DNA of 64,000 nt, from contig JADJHE010000004.1 of the NCBI GenBank assembly GCA_016707685.1, positions 186,001-250,000 on the forward strand. Reading direction: 5' to 3'. Both the position numbers and the translations under genes were made by a program. This DNA comes from Bacteroidota bacterium. GTDB lineage: Bacteria; Bacteroidota; Bacteroidia; 2-12-FULL-35-15. The notes beneath the pieces are model-generated. The model was not told the DNA's origin, ran no database searches, and saw only the letters and a list, made by a program, of their open reading frames with translations. How positions within the stretch are numbered: the stretch's first letter is position 1; every line of letters begins with the position of its first letter. Shown piece after piece: positions 54,474 to 63,752 of this stretch.

Positions 54474-56489
54474 ATGCTCACAAATAGAAAAGAAAACATA
54501 AACTCCATCAGCTTATTAATCATGGTATTAATAGGCTTGAGCTATTTTCTATACCATGATACAATCCAGCTTTTTCCTGCATTTGTACATTCTTGGACGC
54601 AAAGCGAACGTTATGCACTTTCACTAGGATTCTTAAATAACAATTTTGATTTTTTTCATCCATGTACCTACAATCTTCAAACAGTAGATGGCATTACACG
54701 AGTTGATTTCCCAATAAATGAATACATCGTAGCGATTTTTATGAAGATTCTGGGAACTACTTCTCCAATGATTTTCAGAATCTATACCCTTTCCATTAGC
54801 ATTATTGGCTGTATTTTTCTTTTTCTGTTAACCAGAAAAATTACCCATTCCGAACTAAAAGCGTGGGCTATAAGCTTACTCGTGTTTTTATCACCTTTGT
54901 ACGTTTATTATCAAGCTGGATTCATTCCAAGTGTTCCCGCCATATCCTTTACAATTATTGGTTATTATTTTTATTTCTCCTATCAACAATCTAAAAAATC
55001 AAATCATTATTTATTTGCCATTTGTTTCTTTCTTTTGGCTGCTCTCATTCGAATCCCTTTTCTAATTTATATCATCGCTATCCTCCTTCACCAAACATGG
55101 ATTGCACTAAAAAACAAAAAAGTACAATTTCAAGAATTCATTATTTTGATTTTCGCATTTATCGCTTTTTCAATCTATTATCGCTACAATGTATATTTAG
55201 GAAGAATGTATGGAAATATTTTCTTAGATAATTTTTTACCTGCCCGCAATTGGGAAGAGTTTAAAATAATCTTAAAACAAATGACAGAAGTATGGATGTA
55301 CCACTATTTTAACAAGGCGCATTACTTCCTTTTAATTTTAAGTATTTCTATCTGTACGATTACTTTTATAAAACGCAAAAGGCTTCAAGCATCATTCAAG
55401 TTTTATTGGTTTCATTTTTTTATTATTCTATGCGGAACTGTATTATACTTTTTATTAATGATGCGTCAATACTACGACCATGATTATTACTTTTTAGATT
55501 CATTATTTGTACCAACAATGTTGCTCCTTTTGTTTTCAATTGAAGCAATTGCAATAAAAACAAAGCAACAAAAAATTATTACAGCAATTATTATTACAGC
55601 AATTAACTGCTCGGCATTTATTGATACGAATAAAATTCAAAAAGAGCGTTACACTACTCAAGAATGGGATCGTGTAGAAATTAGCAGACAAAATTTTATA
55701 GGTTCGGATGTGTACTTAGATTCAATTGGAATAGATAGAAACGCGAAAATACTTGTGATAGAATCCTATTCAACCAATATTCCATTAATACTAATGAATA
55801 GAAAAGGGTATACGGTATATCAAACAAATAGAGATGATGCTTTTTTGCCTTTGATAAAATTCAAGTGGGATTATGTTGTGATACAAGATCAGTTTTTAGT
55901 TTCGGATGTATTAAACTATTACCCAGTTATTGCTTCGATGCTTGAAAAAATAAATGGGAATGGTAAAATATCTGTATACAAAAGAAAAGACAAATTAAAG
56001 TTTCAATCCCTAAAAACATTTTTAAATATTAATTCATCAAATATACTTTATGAGCAAAAGATAAATTTTGACACCCCACTCAATACAGAATATATTACTG
56101 GACAAACGAACACAAATGCAGAATATGCATATTCAAAACCGAACTCAGGGATACTGAATTCACAGCTAGAATACGGAACAAGTTTAGTTATTAAAGGAAA
56201 TCGATTTGAAGAAAAAGAAATTAAAACGTATGTAACTTTTCAATTGTTTGCAACTGATAAATTAAAAGGATTACAGCTTGTTTCGGCAATAACAAAAAAT
56301 GATTCCATCATCAACTATCAAAGTGTGGATGTAGCTAAATTCATTAAGGATCAACAAAAATGGAGAAAAATGGAAATGCAATTTGCAACGCCTCCTCTCG
56401 GGAAAGACGAAAAATTAAGCATTTATTTATGGAACAAAGACAAAGAAATAGTCTATTATGATGATTTAGAGTTTATTGTTTATCAATAG
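54474..56489 (+). CDS. GT39/ArnT-like membrane glycosyltransferase
   Basis: A 671-residue protein. Residues 1-420 hold about twelve transmembrane helices and a first loop with HSWTQSERYALSLGFLNN, where an acidic residue in the first periplasmic loop is the usual GT-C catalytic feature. Residues 430-671 form a soluble C-terminal region, the last 130 residues of which look like a beta-sandwich (VSAITKNDSIINYQSVDVAK, ending VYYDDLEFIVYQ-type). It probably transfers sugars from a lipid-linked donor. The stop is directly adjacent to the convergent uvrC stop. Confidence 0.75.
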   Translation: MLTNRKENINSISLLIMVLIGLSYFLYHDTIQLFPAFVHSWTQSERYALSLGFLNNNFDFFHPCTYNLQTVDGITRVDFPINEYIVAIFMKILGTTSPMIFRIYTLSISIIGCIFLFLLTRKITHSELKAWAISLLVFLSPLYVYYQAGFIPSVPAISFTIIGYYFYFSYQQSKKSNHYLFAICFFLLAALIRIPFLIYIIAILLHQTWIALKNKKVQFQEFIILIFAFIAFSIYYRYNVYLGRMYGNIFLDNFLPARNWEEFKIILKQMTEVWMYHYFNKAHYFLLILSISICTITFIKRKRLQASFKFYWFHFFIILCGTVLYFLLMMRQYYDHDYYFLDSLFVPTMLLLLFSIEAIAIKTKQQKIITAIIITAINCSAFIDTNKIQKERYTTQEWDRVEISRQNFIGSDVYLDSIGIDRNAKILVIESYSTNIPLILMNRKGYTVYQTNRDDAFLPLIKFKWDYVVIQDQFLVSDVLNYYPVIASMLEKINGNGKISVYKRKDKLKFQSLKTFLNINSSNILYEQKINFDTPLNTEYITGQTNTNAEYAYSKPNSGILNSQLEYGTSLVIKGNRFEEKEIKTYVTFQLFATDKLKGLQLVSAITKNDSIINYQSVDVAKFIKDQQKWRKMEMQFATPPLGKDEKLSIYLWNKDKEIVYYDDLEFIVYQ

Positions 56490-58285
56490 CTATTTATTAT
56501 AATAATTATGTACCAATTCTCCCTTTGCATTTCCAAGTACTTTAACTAATTCCTCTAAGGTTGCTTCCTTTACCTTTTTAACAGATTTAAAATGACTAAG
56601 CAATTTTTGTGCGGTAGTATAACGAACACCTTTTATATCTGTTAACTCTGTTTTAAGTGTTCCTTTATCGCGTTTGCTTCGATGATGTGTAATTCCAAAA
56701 CGATGGGCTTCGTCACGTATCTGTTGAATTATTTTCAACGTCTCGCTTCGCTTATCCAAATACAAAGGAATTGAATCACCAGGAAAATATATTTCTTCCA
56801 ATTTCTTCGCAATGCCAATTATTCCAACTTTACCTCTTAATCCTAATTTTTCTAAACTTTCAAGAGCCGAGGACAACTGTCCTTTACCACCATCAATTAC
56901 AATCAGCTGAGGCATTTCCAGATTTTCTTCTAATACACGTTTATAGCGTCTATAAATAATTTCCTCCATAGAAGCAAAATCATCGGGACCTACAACCGTT
57001 TTAATATTAAAATGGCGATAATCCTTTTTACTAGGTTTGGCATTTTTAAAAACAGTCATTGCTGCAACTGGGTAATCACCTTGAAAATTTGAATTGTCAA
57101 AACACTCGATATGTTTAGGCTCCTCCGTCAAACGCAAATCCTTTTTCATTTGTTCCATGATACGATTCGTATGTCGTTCGGGATCAACTAAACTTTCTTG
57201 TTTTATTTTTTCGCGTCTGTAATATTCTACATTGCGTTCCGACAATTCTAACAAATGTTTTTATCTCCACGTTGAGGTACTGTAAATTCAATTCCCGGAA
57301 ATTCCGTTTCTATTTCAAAAGGAACAATTATCTCTTTCGAATCACTACTAAATCGTTCTCTTAATTCCGCTATCGCCAACAACAAAAGCTCTTCTGGAGA
57401 TTCATCCAATTTTTTTCAACTCAATGGTATGTGATTGAATGATTGCACCATTTACAATTTTGAAAAATTGACATACCCATATTTTTCATCAGTTACAATT
57501 GAAAATACATCTACATTATTAATAGATGGATTAACAACCGTTGATTTGCTTTGAAATTTTTCCAGCAAATCTAATTTCTCTTTGATGTGTTGCGCTTTTT
57601 CAAACTCTAATTTTTCGACATGTTGCTGCAACAAATCTTTTAAATGTCGAGCAACGGAATGCACATTCCCTTTTACAATTTCTTTAATGCTTGTAATCGT
57701 TTTGTTATAGTCGTCTTCACTTTCTTTGCCAATACAAGGAGCTTTACAATTTCCAATATGGTACTCTAAACACACTTTAAATTTTTCTGCTTTTATATTT
57801 TCATTCGATAAATTCAAATTACAATTTCGAAGTGTATACAATTGCTTAATTAAATCCAAAACCGTATGCATTACTTTCGCGTTTGCATAAGGACCGAAAT
57901 ACGTGGAACCATCTTTTACTATATTACGAGTAGTAAAAACACGAGGAAAACGTTCATTTTTAATACAAATCCAAGGATACGTTTTATCATCCTTTAAAAG
58001 AACATTGTACCGAGGTTGATACTTTTTAATCAGATTATTCTCCAACAACAAGGCATCTAATTCCGTATCAACAATAATATATTTTATATCTTCAATTTTA
58101 CGAACAAGAACTTGTGTTTTTCCATTTTCGTGTTGATCTTTATTAAAATAGGAAGAAACGCGTTTTTTTAAATTCTTTGCCTTACCAACATAAATAATCT
58201 TTCCCTCTGCATCAAAATACTGATACACTCCAGGATTATCCGGGAGTGTCCGAAGGATTGAATTTATATGTTCGGTATGTTCCAT
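56490..58285 (-). CDS. uvrC: Excinuclease ABC subunit C, frameshifted in this sequence
   Basis: UvrC makes both incisions in nucleotide excision repair. The N-terminal GIY-YIG domain is LPDNPGVYQYFDAEGKIIYV then GKAKNLKKRVSSYF. The UVR motif is FEKAQHIKEKLDLLEKF. The RNase H-like part has HIECFDNSNFQGDYPVAAMT, LIVIDGGKGQLSSALESL and RDEAHRFGITHHRSKR. The C-terminal helix-hairpin-helix is DIKGVRYTTAQKLLSHFKSV. Three indels in A/T runs, near 57463 (one T lost), 57405 (one A gained) and 57260 (one A lost), split it; correction gives about 598 residues. Confidence 0.92.
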
Positions 58286-58300
58286 TGTTTACACAAATAT

Positions 58301-58340
58301 AAAAACAAAAACGCCCAACAAATAATGTTGGGCGTTTTAA
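58301..58340 (-). terminator. Terminator for the 58357 T9SS gene
   Basis: AAAACGCCCAACA pairs with TGTTGGGCGTTTT across a 5-base loop, and on the minus strand it is followed by TTTTTGTTTTT. It lies between the T9SS type A gene and uvrC. Confidence 0.9.
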
Positions 58341-58356
58341 AGAATATTCTTTTGTA

Positions 58357-59794
58357 TTATTTAGTTACAATTACCTTTTTTGTAATTGTTTCTTTATCTG
58401 TTTTGATTGTTACAAAATAGCTTCCATTAGCTTCATTTGTTAAATCTACTGTTTGAGATGGATCAGTAGCTTGTTTAACGCTTACTACTTTTCCAATGAT
58501 ATTATAAACTGTAATCAATGCAGTTGTTGAATGATTAACGTTAACTGTAAATAAACCATTTGATGGATTTGGAGCTATTACAACAGTTGTTGCAGCAACA
58601 ACATCATTGATGCTAGTTACCGTGAATGAATATGGAGCAGATGTAGCAGAACAACCTTCGACATTTGTAACAACAACTGTATAAGCACCAGAAGCAGCTG
58701 CTGTTTGAGCAGAATCAGTTCCTAACATCGTAGTTCCGTCTAAATACCATTGGTAAGAATCGTATGACGTTGTGCTTAATGTATCTGCTTCTTGAGATAC
58801 AATTGGAGTTGTAGGAAGTGCGTTAACTGTTACTGTTAAAGAATTGCTAGTTACTAATGTTGGACTAGCACAAGCAGCGTTACTGGTTAGCTCACAATAA
58901 ACAGTTAAGTTCCCCGCTGGTAAAAATCCAGGTATAACATTTAAAGTTGATCCAGTACCTACTGAACCAAATCCAATTAGGAACCATTCATATGTTGGAG
59001 CTGTTCCTTCGTTAGTTGCTGTTGCTGTAATTGTAGTAGCGTCACCAGCACAAAAAGGACCCATAGAAATTTTCTTGCCATTGGTAGGTATAAGTTCCTG
59101 GGGTAAATGTTGCAAATTGTACAGTAGCACCAGCACAAACATTTGCATTTACTGGTTGGAAAACAATTTGCGGAGCCGCTTGAGTTGCTGTTGCTGTAAT
59201 CATTAAATCATCAATACGGAAATTAACTGTTCCCGGAGTTGGACTACCAACACCTGCGTAACCGTAAATTCTTACTGTTACTGGTGTCCCAGCAGTTCCA
59301 TTAATTGCAAGTGTTTGTGTTCTCAATCCCCATGAAGAAGCAGCTGTATTGATTGTATCTCCTGCTTGTTCCGTCATATACGAATCTAAGCTAGTACGAA
59401 TACTGTATCTTCTTGGACCAGTTCCTGTAGAACGAGAACCAAACGAAATGTTTGTAATGTTTAAGGTATAACCAGCGTCTGGTGTTAAGGTAACTTCAAA
59501 ATAAGCACTTCCCGTAGTTCCATTTACGGTATAATCCAATGCGCCAATACGAGCAACTACACCAGCATTTCCTCCTGCAGAAAAACCAGGATATGTACTA
59601 GAAACAGAAGTGGTAGATAACAAAGCAGAGGTTCCTAAATTATTTCCTTTTGTTAAAGAATCAATGGTAACATTAGCAGGAACACCAGCACTTGGATAAG
59701 CGCTTAAATTTCCTGTAACTCCAAAATTCCAAGTAATTTGAGCAAAACTTGATCCTGTAAGGACAAGTGCAATACCCAAAGCTATTTTTTTCAT
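58357..59794 (-). CDS. T9SS type A secreted protein, frameshifted in this sequence
   Basis: After correction, about 478 residues from the ATG at 59794 (signal KIALGIALVLTGSSFAQ). Residues about 20-215 are a beta-sandwich resembling choice-of-anchor/fibronectin-type domains (SVSSTYPGFSAGGNAGVVAR, FEVTLTPDAGYTLNITNISF). Two Ig-like modules follow (VNANVCAGATVQF and GPFCAGDATTITATA). It ends with a type A sorting domain (VVIAPNPSNGLFTVNVNHS, then GSYFVTIKTDKETITKKVIV). One extra T near 59073 splits it. Another in-frame ATG lies at 59815. Cargo function unknown. Confidence 0.85.
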
Positions 59795-59844
59795 GTTTGT
59801 AAAGGTTTGTTTCATCTTGTTTGTATTTGTTATAGTAAATATAG

Positions 59845-60411
59845 TTATTTATTGTTGAAATTTGTCATCGTTAATTGTAAACCTATTGTAGCAAAACCTT
59901 TAATCATATCCGTTGCTACTTTAATGCGTTCTTCTAATTTTTGTTCTTCTTCATTCGACCATTTTCCAAGTACATAATCCACTTGTTTCCCTTTATTAAA
60001 TTCGCTTCCAACGCCAAAACGCAAACGCGCATACTCCACCGAATTTAATGTTTCCTGAATGTTTTTCAAGCCATTGTGCCCACCATCACTGCCTTTACCT
60101 TTCATCCGTAATGTGCCAAAAGGTAGCGCTATATCGTCTGTAATTATCAATAAATTTTCTTTCGAAATTTTATGTGCTTGCATCCAATAATTTACTGCTT
60201 TCCCACTCAAATTCATATACGTGGTTGGCTTGATAAGTACCAGCGTTCTCCCTTTGAATCGCAGTTCAGCAACAGCAGCCAAACGGTCAGAAGAAAATTT
60301 CAAGTCATTCTCTTTTGCCAAAGCATCAAGCACTTTAAATCCAATGTTGTGACGAGTATTTTCATACTCCTCACCAATGTTTCCCAAACCAGCAATTAAA
60401 TATTTACTCAT
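59845..60411 (-). CDS. pth: Peptidyl-tRNA hydrolase
   Basis: A 188-residue enzyme that frees tRNA from peptidyl-tRNAs. The start KYLIAGLGNIGEEYENTRHN carries the catalytic His region, followed by LIKPTTYMNLSGKAV, DDIALPFGTLRMKGKGSDGG and HNGLKNIQETLNSVEYARLR, all in the conserved order. It lies downstream of rplY and prs, a common order in Bacteroidota. Confidence 0.95.
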   Translation of the reverse strand: MSKYLIAGLGNIGEEYENTRHNIGFKVLDALAKENDLKFSSDRLAAVAELRFKGRTLVLIKPTTYMNLSGKAVNYWMQAHKISKENLLIITDDIALPFGTLRMKGKGSDGGHNGLKNIQETLNSVEYARLRFGVGSEFNKGKQVDYVLGKWSNEEEQKLEERIKVATDMIKGFATIGLQLTMTNFNNK

Positions 60412-60429
60412 GGTTTATAACAAAAATAA

Positions 60430-60465
60430 AAAAAGTTGATAGAAGGAATGTTCTATCAACTTTAA
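60430..60465 (-). terminator. Hairpin terminator after rplY
   Basis: AAAGTTGATAGA pairs with TCTATCAACTTT across an 8-base loop. On the minus strand a run of seven T follows. It sits between rplY and pth, so pth may have partly separate expression. Confidence 0.8.
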
Positions 60466-60484
60466 TTTATGGTTACTAAATTTA

Positions 60485-61091
60485 TTATTTTTTAGCAGGA
60501 GCACCTTTTAGCACCTGTTGCAGCAGCAGCAGTTGCTTCAGCAGCAGCAGCACGAGTTGTTTGAACTCCTACTACAGTAATGTTTGCAGCGTTTAACATT
60601 GTTAAACCATCAAGTTTGATGTCAGCAACACGAACACCTTGACCAATTTCTAAAGAATCGATAGCAAGATCAATAGTATCAGGCATTTTTTCTACTAAAC
60701 CTCTAACTTTTAATGTTTTTAGTTTTTTAACTAATTTACCACCTGCTCTAACTCCTGGAGATGTTCCAGTTGTTTTTACAGGAATATTCATTGTTACTGG
60801 TTTACCAGCAGTAATTTCTAAAAAATCAACATGTAACAAGCTATCATTCACTTTGTGAAATTGAGCTTCTTGCATAATTGCATTGAATTTTTTACCAGCA
60901 ACGTCAATCTCCACTGTATGAACATGTGGTGTATAGATTAAGTCCTTAAAATCTGCTGCTAATACAGCAAAATGAACTTGTTCTTTACCACCGTAAAGTA
61001 CACATGGAACTTGCTTTGCATTTCTCAATGCTGTTGCATCTTTCTTCCCTACGTTCGCACGTGGCGAACCGCTAATAGATACTGATTTCAT
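60485..61091 (-). CDS. rplY: 50S ribosomal protein L25 (general stress protein Ctc type), frameshifted at the C-terminus
   Basis: A protein of about 201 residues that binds 5S rRNA. The N-terminal L25 domain begins VSISGSPRANVGKKDATALR and the C-terminal CTC domain includes ITAGKPVTMNIPVKTTGTSP and GGKLVKKLKTLKVRGLVEKM. An extra A near 60510 changes the last residues to R-C-S-C and a premature stop; without it the end reads A-K-G-A-P-A-K-K, normal for the family, with a stop at 60485-60487. The sense of this correction is clear because the tail is Ala/Lys-rich in Bacteroidota. Confidence 0.92.
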
Positions 61092-61167
61092 TTTTATTTT
61101 GTTTTATTTGTTTTTTGACTGCTGCGCTATCAGCCAAGTTTATAATTAATTTTTGCGCAATATTTTT

Positions 61168-62103
61168 TTACGAAACAATAAAGTTTGAACTAATCGACTC
61201 GTAATTATGTACACTGTGTAATACTTTAGCAAATAAGTCGGCAACAGACAATACTTTAATTTTGCTTGATTCCTGCTTTAAAGGAATTGTATCTGTTACT
61301 ACTAATTCAGTAATTTTTGACTTTTCAATGTTCTCGTATGCTTTTCCTGAAAGTACAGCATGTGAACAAAATGCACGAACACTTTTTGCGCCTTTATCCA
61401 TCATCATATCAGCCGCTTTTGTAAGCGTACCGCCTGTATCAATTAAATCATCAACGATAACAATATCACGACCTTCAACATCACCAATAACGGTCATACT
61501 CTCAATCACATTTGCCTTTGCGCGTTGTTTGTAGCAAATAACCACATCCGATTTTAAGTATTTAGCATAAGCATTTGCTCGCTTAGCACCACCCATATCA
61601 GGAGCAGCCATTGTTAAATTAGGCAAGTTCAGATTTTGGATATATGGTAAAAAGATAGAAGAAGCATATAAATGATCAACAGGAAAATCGAAGAATCCTT
61701 GAATTTGATCAGCGTGTAAATCCATTGTAATGATGCGGGTTGCACCAGCAGCAGAAAGTAAATTTGCCACCATTTTAGCACCAATTGCTACACGCGGTTG
61801 GTCTTTTCTGTCCTGACGAGCAAAACCGAAATACGGCATAACAGCAATAATCCTGTTAGCAGATGCACGTTTTGCAGCATCAATCATCATTAAAAGTTCA
61901 AATAAATTATCCGTAGGTGGAAAAGTAGATTGCATGATAAACACATCCGTACCACGAACGGTTTCTTCAAAAGAAGTTTGAAACTCCCCATCGCTAAAGC
62001 GAAGCAAGGATACTTTACCTAACTCTTGCCCATATTTTTGAGCAATGTTTTCAGCTAAATAGGATGAAGCTGAACCTGAAAATATTTTTACTTTATGATG
62101 CAT
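61168..62103 (-). CDS. prs: Ribose-phosphate pyrophosphokinase
   Basis: A 311-residue PRPP synthase, which makes the precursor of nucleotides, His and Trp. Family segments are KIFSGSASSYLAENIAQKYG, RFSDGEFQTSFEETVRGTDV, PYFGFARQDRKDQPRVAIGA, ITMDLHADQIQGFF and the PRPP-binding loop DIVIVDDLIDTGGTL. No defects. The order prs-rplY-pth on the minus strand is conserved. Confidence 0.96.
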   Translation of the reverse strand: MHHKVKIFSGSASSYLAENIAQKYGQELGKVSLLRFSDGEFQTSFEETVRGTDVFIMQSTFPPTDNLFELLMMIDAAKRASANRIIAVMPYFGFARQDRKDQPRVAIGAKMVANLLSAAGATRIITMDLHADQIQGFFDFPVDHLYASSIFLPYIQNLNLPNLTMAAPDMGGAKRANAYAKYLKSDVVICYKQRAKANVIESMTVIGDVEGRDIVIVDDLIDTGGTLTKAADMMMDKGAKSVRAFCSHAVLSGKAYENIEKSKITELVVTDTIPLKQESSKIKVLSVADLFAKVLHSVHNYESISSNFIVS

Positions 62104-62180
62104 GGCCTTTTTATAAGGGAGGCAAATGTACTAAAAAATGTAGTTTTTGGCAAAAAAATGCTGCTTTTTAAACAATATTT

Positions 62181-62211
62181 TTTGCTAATCAAAAACATTT
62201 AGGTAGTTTTG
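62181..62211 (+). promoter_or_regulatory. Promoter of tRNA-Leu
   Basis: TTTG (62181-62184) and TAGTTTTG (62204-62211) are separated by exactly 19 bases, an optimal Bacteroidota -33/-7 pair. The tRNA starts 25 bases after the -7 box. Confidence 0.75.
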
Positions 62212-62236
62212 CGTCCCGCTTTCCCAAATAACAAAT

Positions 62237-62316
62237 GCCCGGGTGGCGGAATTGGTAGACGCGCTGGTCTCAAACACCTGTGGGAAACCGTACCGGTTCG
62301 ACTCCGGTCCCGGGTA
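62237..62316 (+). tRNA. tRNA-Leu (anticodon CAA)
   Basis: The acceptor stem GCCCGGG pairs with CCCGGGT (one G-U). The D arm contains GGCGGAATTGGTAGACGC, the long variable arm is TGGGAAACCGTA, and the T arm is CCGGTTCGACTCCGG. The anticodon loop CTCAAAC gives CAA. The anticodon stem CTGGT/ACCTG has a T-T mismatch at the second pair where the usual ACCAG would be perfect, so one base here may be an error. CCA is not encoded. Confidence 0.92.
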
Positions 62317-62319
62317 CAG

Positions 62320-62352
62320 AAGCAGACTATTTTTTAATAGTCTGCTTTTTTG
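62320..62352 (+). terminator. Terminator after tRNA-Leu
   Basis: AGCAGACTATT pairs with AATAGTCTGCT across a short T-rich loop and is followed by a T-run. The stem starts 5 bases after the tRNA 3' end. Confidence 0.88.
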
Positions 62353-62497
62353 TTTCTAAACCCAAGTAGAATCAAGCAATTTCAAATAAAAAATCATTTC
62401 GATATTTTAGTGGTTAAATAATCCGAATTTCTAGTTGCATTGATAATGAAGCAATTGCGAGTTAGAGTCCGGTTCACCCAAACCAAACTAAAAAAGC

Positions 62498-62698
62498 ATG
62501 AACTCAAAACCTAAAAAACGATTAAGTATTGATGAATTAAAATCATATCCCGGATTTGAAAATTTTACAGATGAAATGGCTGAAGAAACAATAGCGAGTC
62601 TTGAAGCATTATCGATTTTGTTTTATGAGCACTATCAAAAATCAATTCAGCAAAAGGAAAGATTAGAATTAGTTAGATCAAAAAATGCTAAAGAATGA
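62498..62698 (+). CDS. Small orphan protein of the kind found in Bacteroidota accessory regions
   Basis: A 66-residue acidic/basic helical protein (LSIDELKSYPGFENFTDEMA, then EETIASLEALSILFYEHYQK). Similar small proteins with a D-E-L-(R/K)-x-x-x-G-F-E-N-x-(T/S) pattern occur near integrases and mobilisation genes in Bacteroidota; I recall this from the family style and cannot check it here. No integrase or toxin is adjacent. It lies about 180 bases downstream of tRNA-Leu, a usual insertion site, and may be a remnant of an element. Confidence 0.5.
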   Translation: MNSKPKKRLSIDELKSYPGFENFTDEMAEETIASLEALSILFYEHYQKSIQQKERLELVRSKNAKE

Positions 62699-62757
62699 AG
62701 GTTATTTATTCTGGATACAGCAATCATAGATTTAGTTATTCCAACCCGGTGCCTATC

Positions 62758-63124
62758 TTATTTTTTATTTTCACTATAGACAGATTTTCTATAAGCCGTT
62801 CCCCATTTTGCCAATTCATCTATAAGGGAAGAAAGCGTTTTGCCATATTCTGTTATAGAATACTCAACGGTTATTGGCTTTGTGTTCATTACTGTTCGAC
62901 TAACCAAATTATTCATTTCCAAATCTTGAAGTTCCTTTGAAAGCATTTTAGTTCCAATTCCATCTATTTCCCTTAATAAATCCATAAACCCCAATGTATT
63001 GCCTTCAATGAGTGTTCCCAAGATGTGAAACTTCCATTTTCCAGACAACAAACTCATTGCATCATTAATTGCTTGCATTCTTACTTTACAGACTAATGTA
63101 GAGTTTATTTTAGCGCTTTTTCAT
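62758..63124 (-). CDS. HxlR family transcriptional regulator, frameshifted near the start
   Basis: A winged-helix regulator of the HxlR/DUF24 type: INDAMSLLSGKWKFHILGTL, GFMDLLREIDGIGTKMLSKE, then LQDLEMNNLVSRTV and VEYSITEYGKTLSSLIDELA. The shortest frame starts at 63078 and gives 106 residues. Deleting one A from an A-run near 63115 extends it to 121 residues (K-S-A-K-I-N-S-T-L-V-C-K-V-R), restoring the Cys-x-Val typical of this family's N-terminus. It is divergent from the NTF2-like gene, with a palindromic site between the two. Confidence 0.85.
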
Positions 63125-63169
63125 CGACCTCAATTAATTTGTTTGAATTACAAAATTACAAATCTCTTT

Positions 63170-63193
63170 AGTAGTTTCCTATAGGAAACTACT
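63170..63193. promoter_or_regulatory. Perfect 24-bp palindrome, candidate HxlR operator
   Basis: The half-site AGTAGTTTCCTA is followed exactly by its reverse complement TAGGAAACTACT. A further half-like copy AAAGGAAACC lies at 63199-63208. It lies between the divergent HxlR and NTF2-like genes, where an HxlR dimer would be expected to bind. Confidence 0.6.
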
Positions 63194-63235
63194 TTCTAAA
63201 AGGAAACCCATAGTGATTATACATTTGATGTGTTA

Positions 63236-63243
63236 TAATTTTG
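63236..63243 (+). promoter_or_regulatory. Possible -7 box for the NTF2-like gene
   Basis: TAATTTTG fits TAnnTTTG and lies 30 bases before the ATG at 63274. The palindrome at 63170-63193 ends 42 bases upstream of it. Confidence 0.45.
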
Positions 63244-63273
63244 TGACAACAATAACAATTAAAATTTTTAAAA

Positions 63274-63680
63274 ATGATACAAGAAACAACAAAAGCACTC
63301 AATGTAGTGCAAGAAATGTTAACCGCATTTGGCAAAGGTGATATGGAAGCCTTAAAAAGAACTTTATCTGATGATACAATATGGGTTTACCACGGAACAG
63401 AGGGCATTCCTTATAATGGAACATATCGAGGTAAAGAAGGAGCAGTAAAATTCATTATGAATATTATGACTAATGTAGATGTTTTAGATTTTCAAGTAAC
63501 TAAAATTCTAGCTGACCAAAACACAGTTATTGTTTTAGGTAGCGAAAAACAAAAATAAAAAGTAATGGCGAGGTGCTAGAACAAAAATGGGTGCAAATCT
63601 ATACCTTAGAAAACGATTTGATTACCCGATTAGATGAGTTTGCCAATACTGCATTTTCACCACAACTATTTAAAAAATGA
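63274..63680 (+). CDS. SnoaL/NTF2-like protein, frameshifted in this sequence
   Basis: A protein of about 135 residues with the alpha+beta cone of NTF2/SnoaL (VQEMLTAFGKGDMEALKRTL, DDTIWVYHG, and YRGKEGAVKFIMNIM). One A is missing in the A-run near 63553; restoring it lets the frame continue GSEKQKIKSNGEVLEQKWVQ and on to DEFANTAFSPQLFKK at 63680. Ligand or reaction unknown. Divergent from HxlR and likely its target. Confidence 0.75.
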
Positions 63681-63713
63681 AATTAACTCAAAAAATATTA
63701 ATAGTATAATAAT

Positions 63714-63737
63714 GCTCGGCAACTTAGGTTGCCGAGC
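63714..63737. other. Perfect 10-bp hairpin upstream of the DsbA-family gene
   Basis: GCTCGGCAAC is followed by a TTAG loop and GTTGCCGAGC. No T-run follows on either strand, so a terminator is not clear-cut. It ends 15 bases before the start codon of the next gene and would sit at the ribosome binding site of its mRNA. Confidence 0.5.
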
Positions 63738-63752
63738 TCAAACAAAAATAAA

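Noticed and set aside
62440..62480. tRNA-like 3' end (GCGAGTTAGAGTCCGGTTCACCCA) downstream of tRNA-Leu
   Set aside because: It lacks a matching T stem and acceptor stem and shows no full cloverleaf; probably chance or a very decayed fragment.
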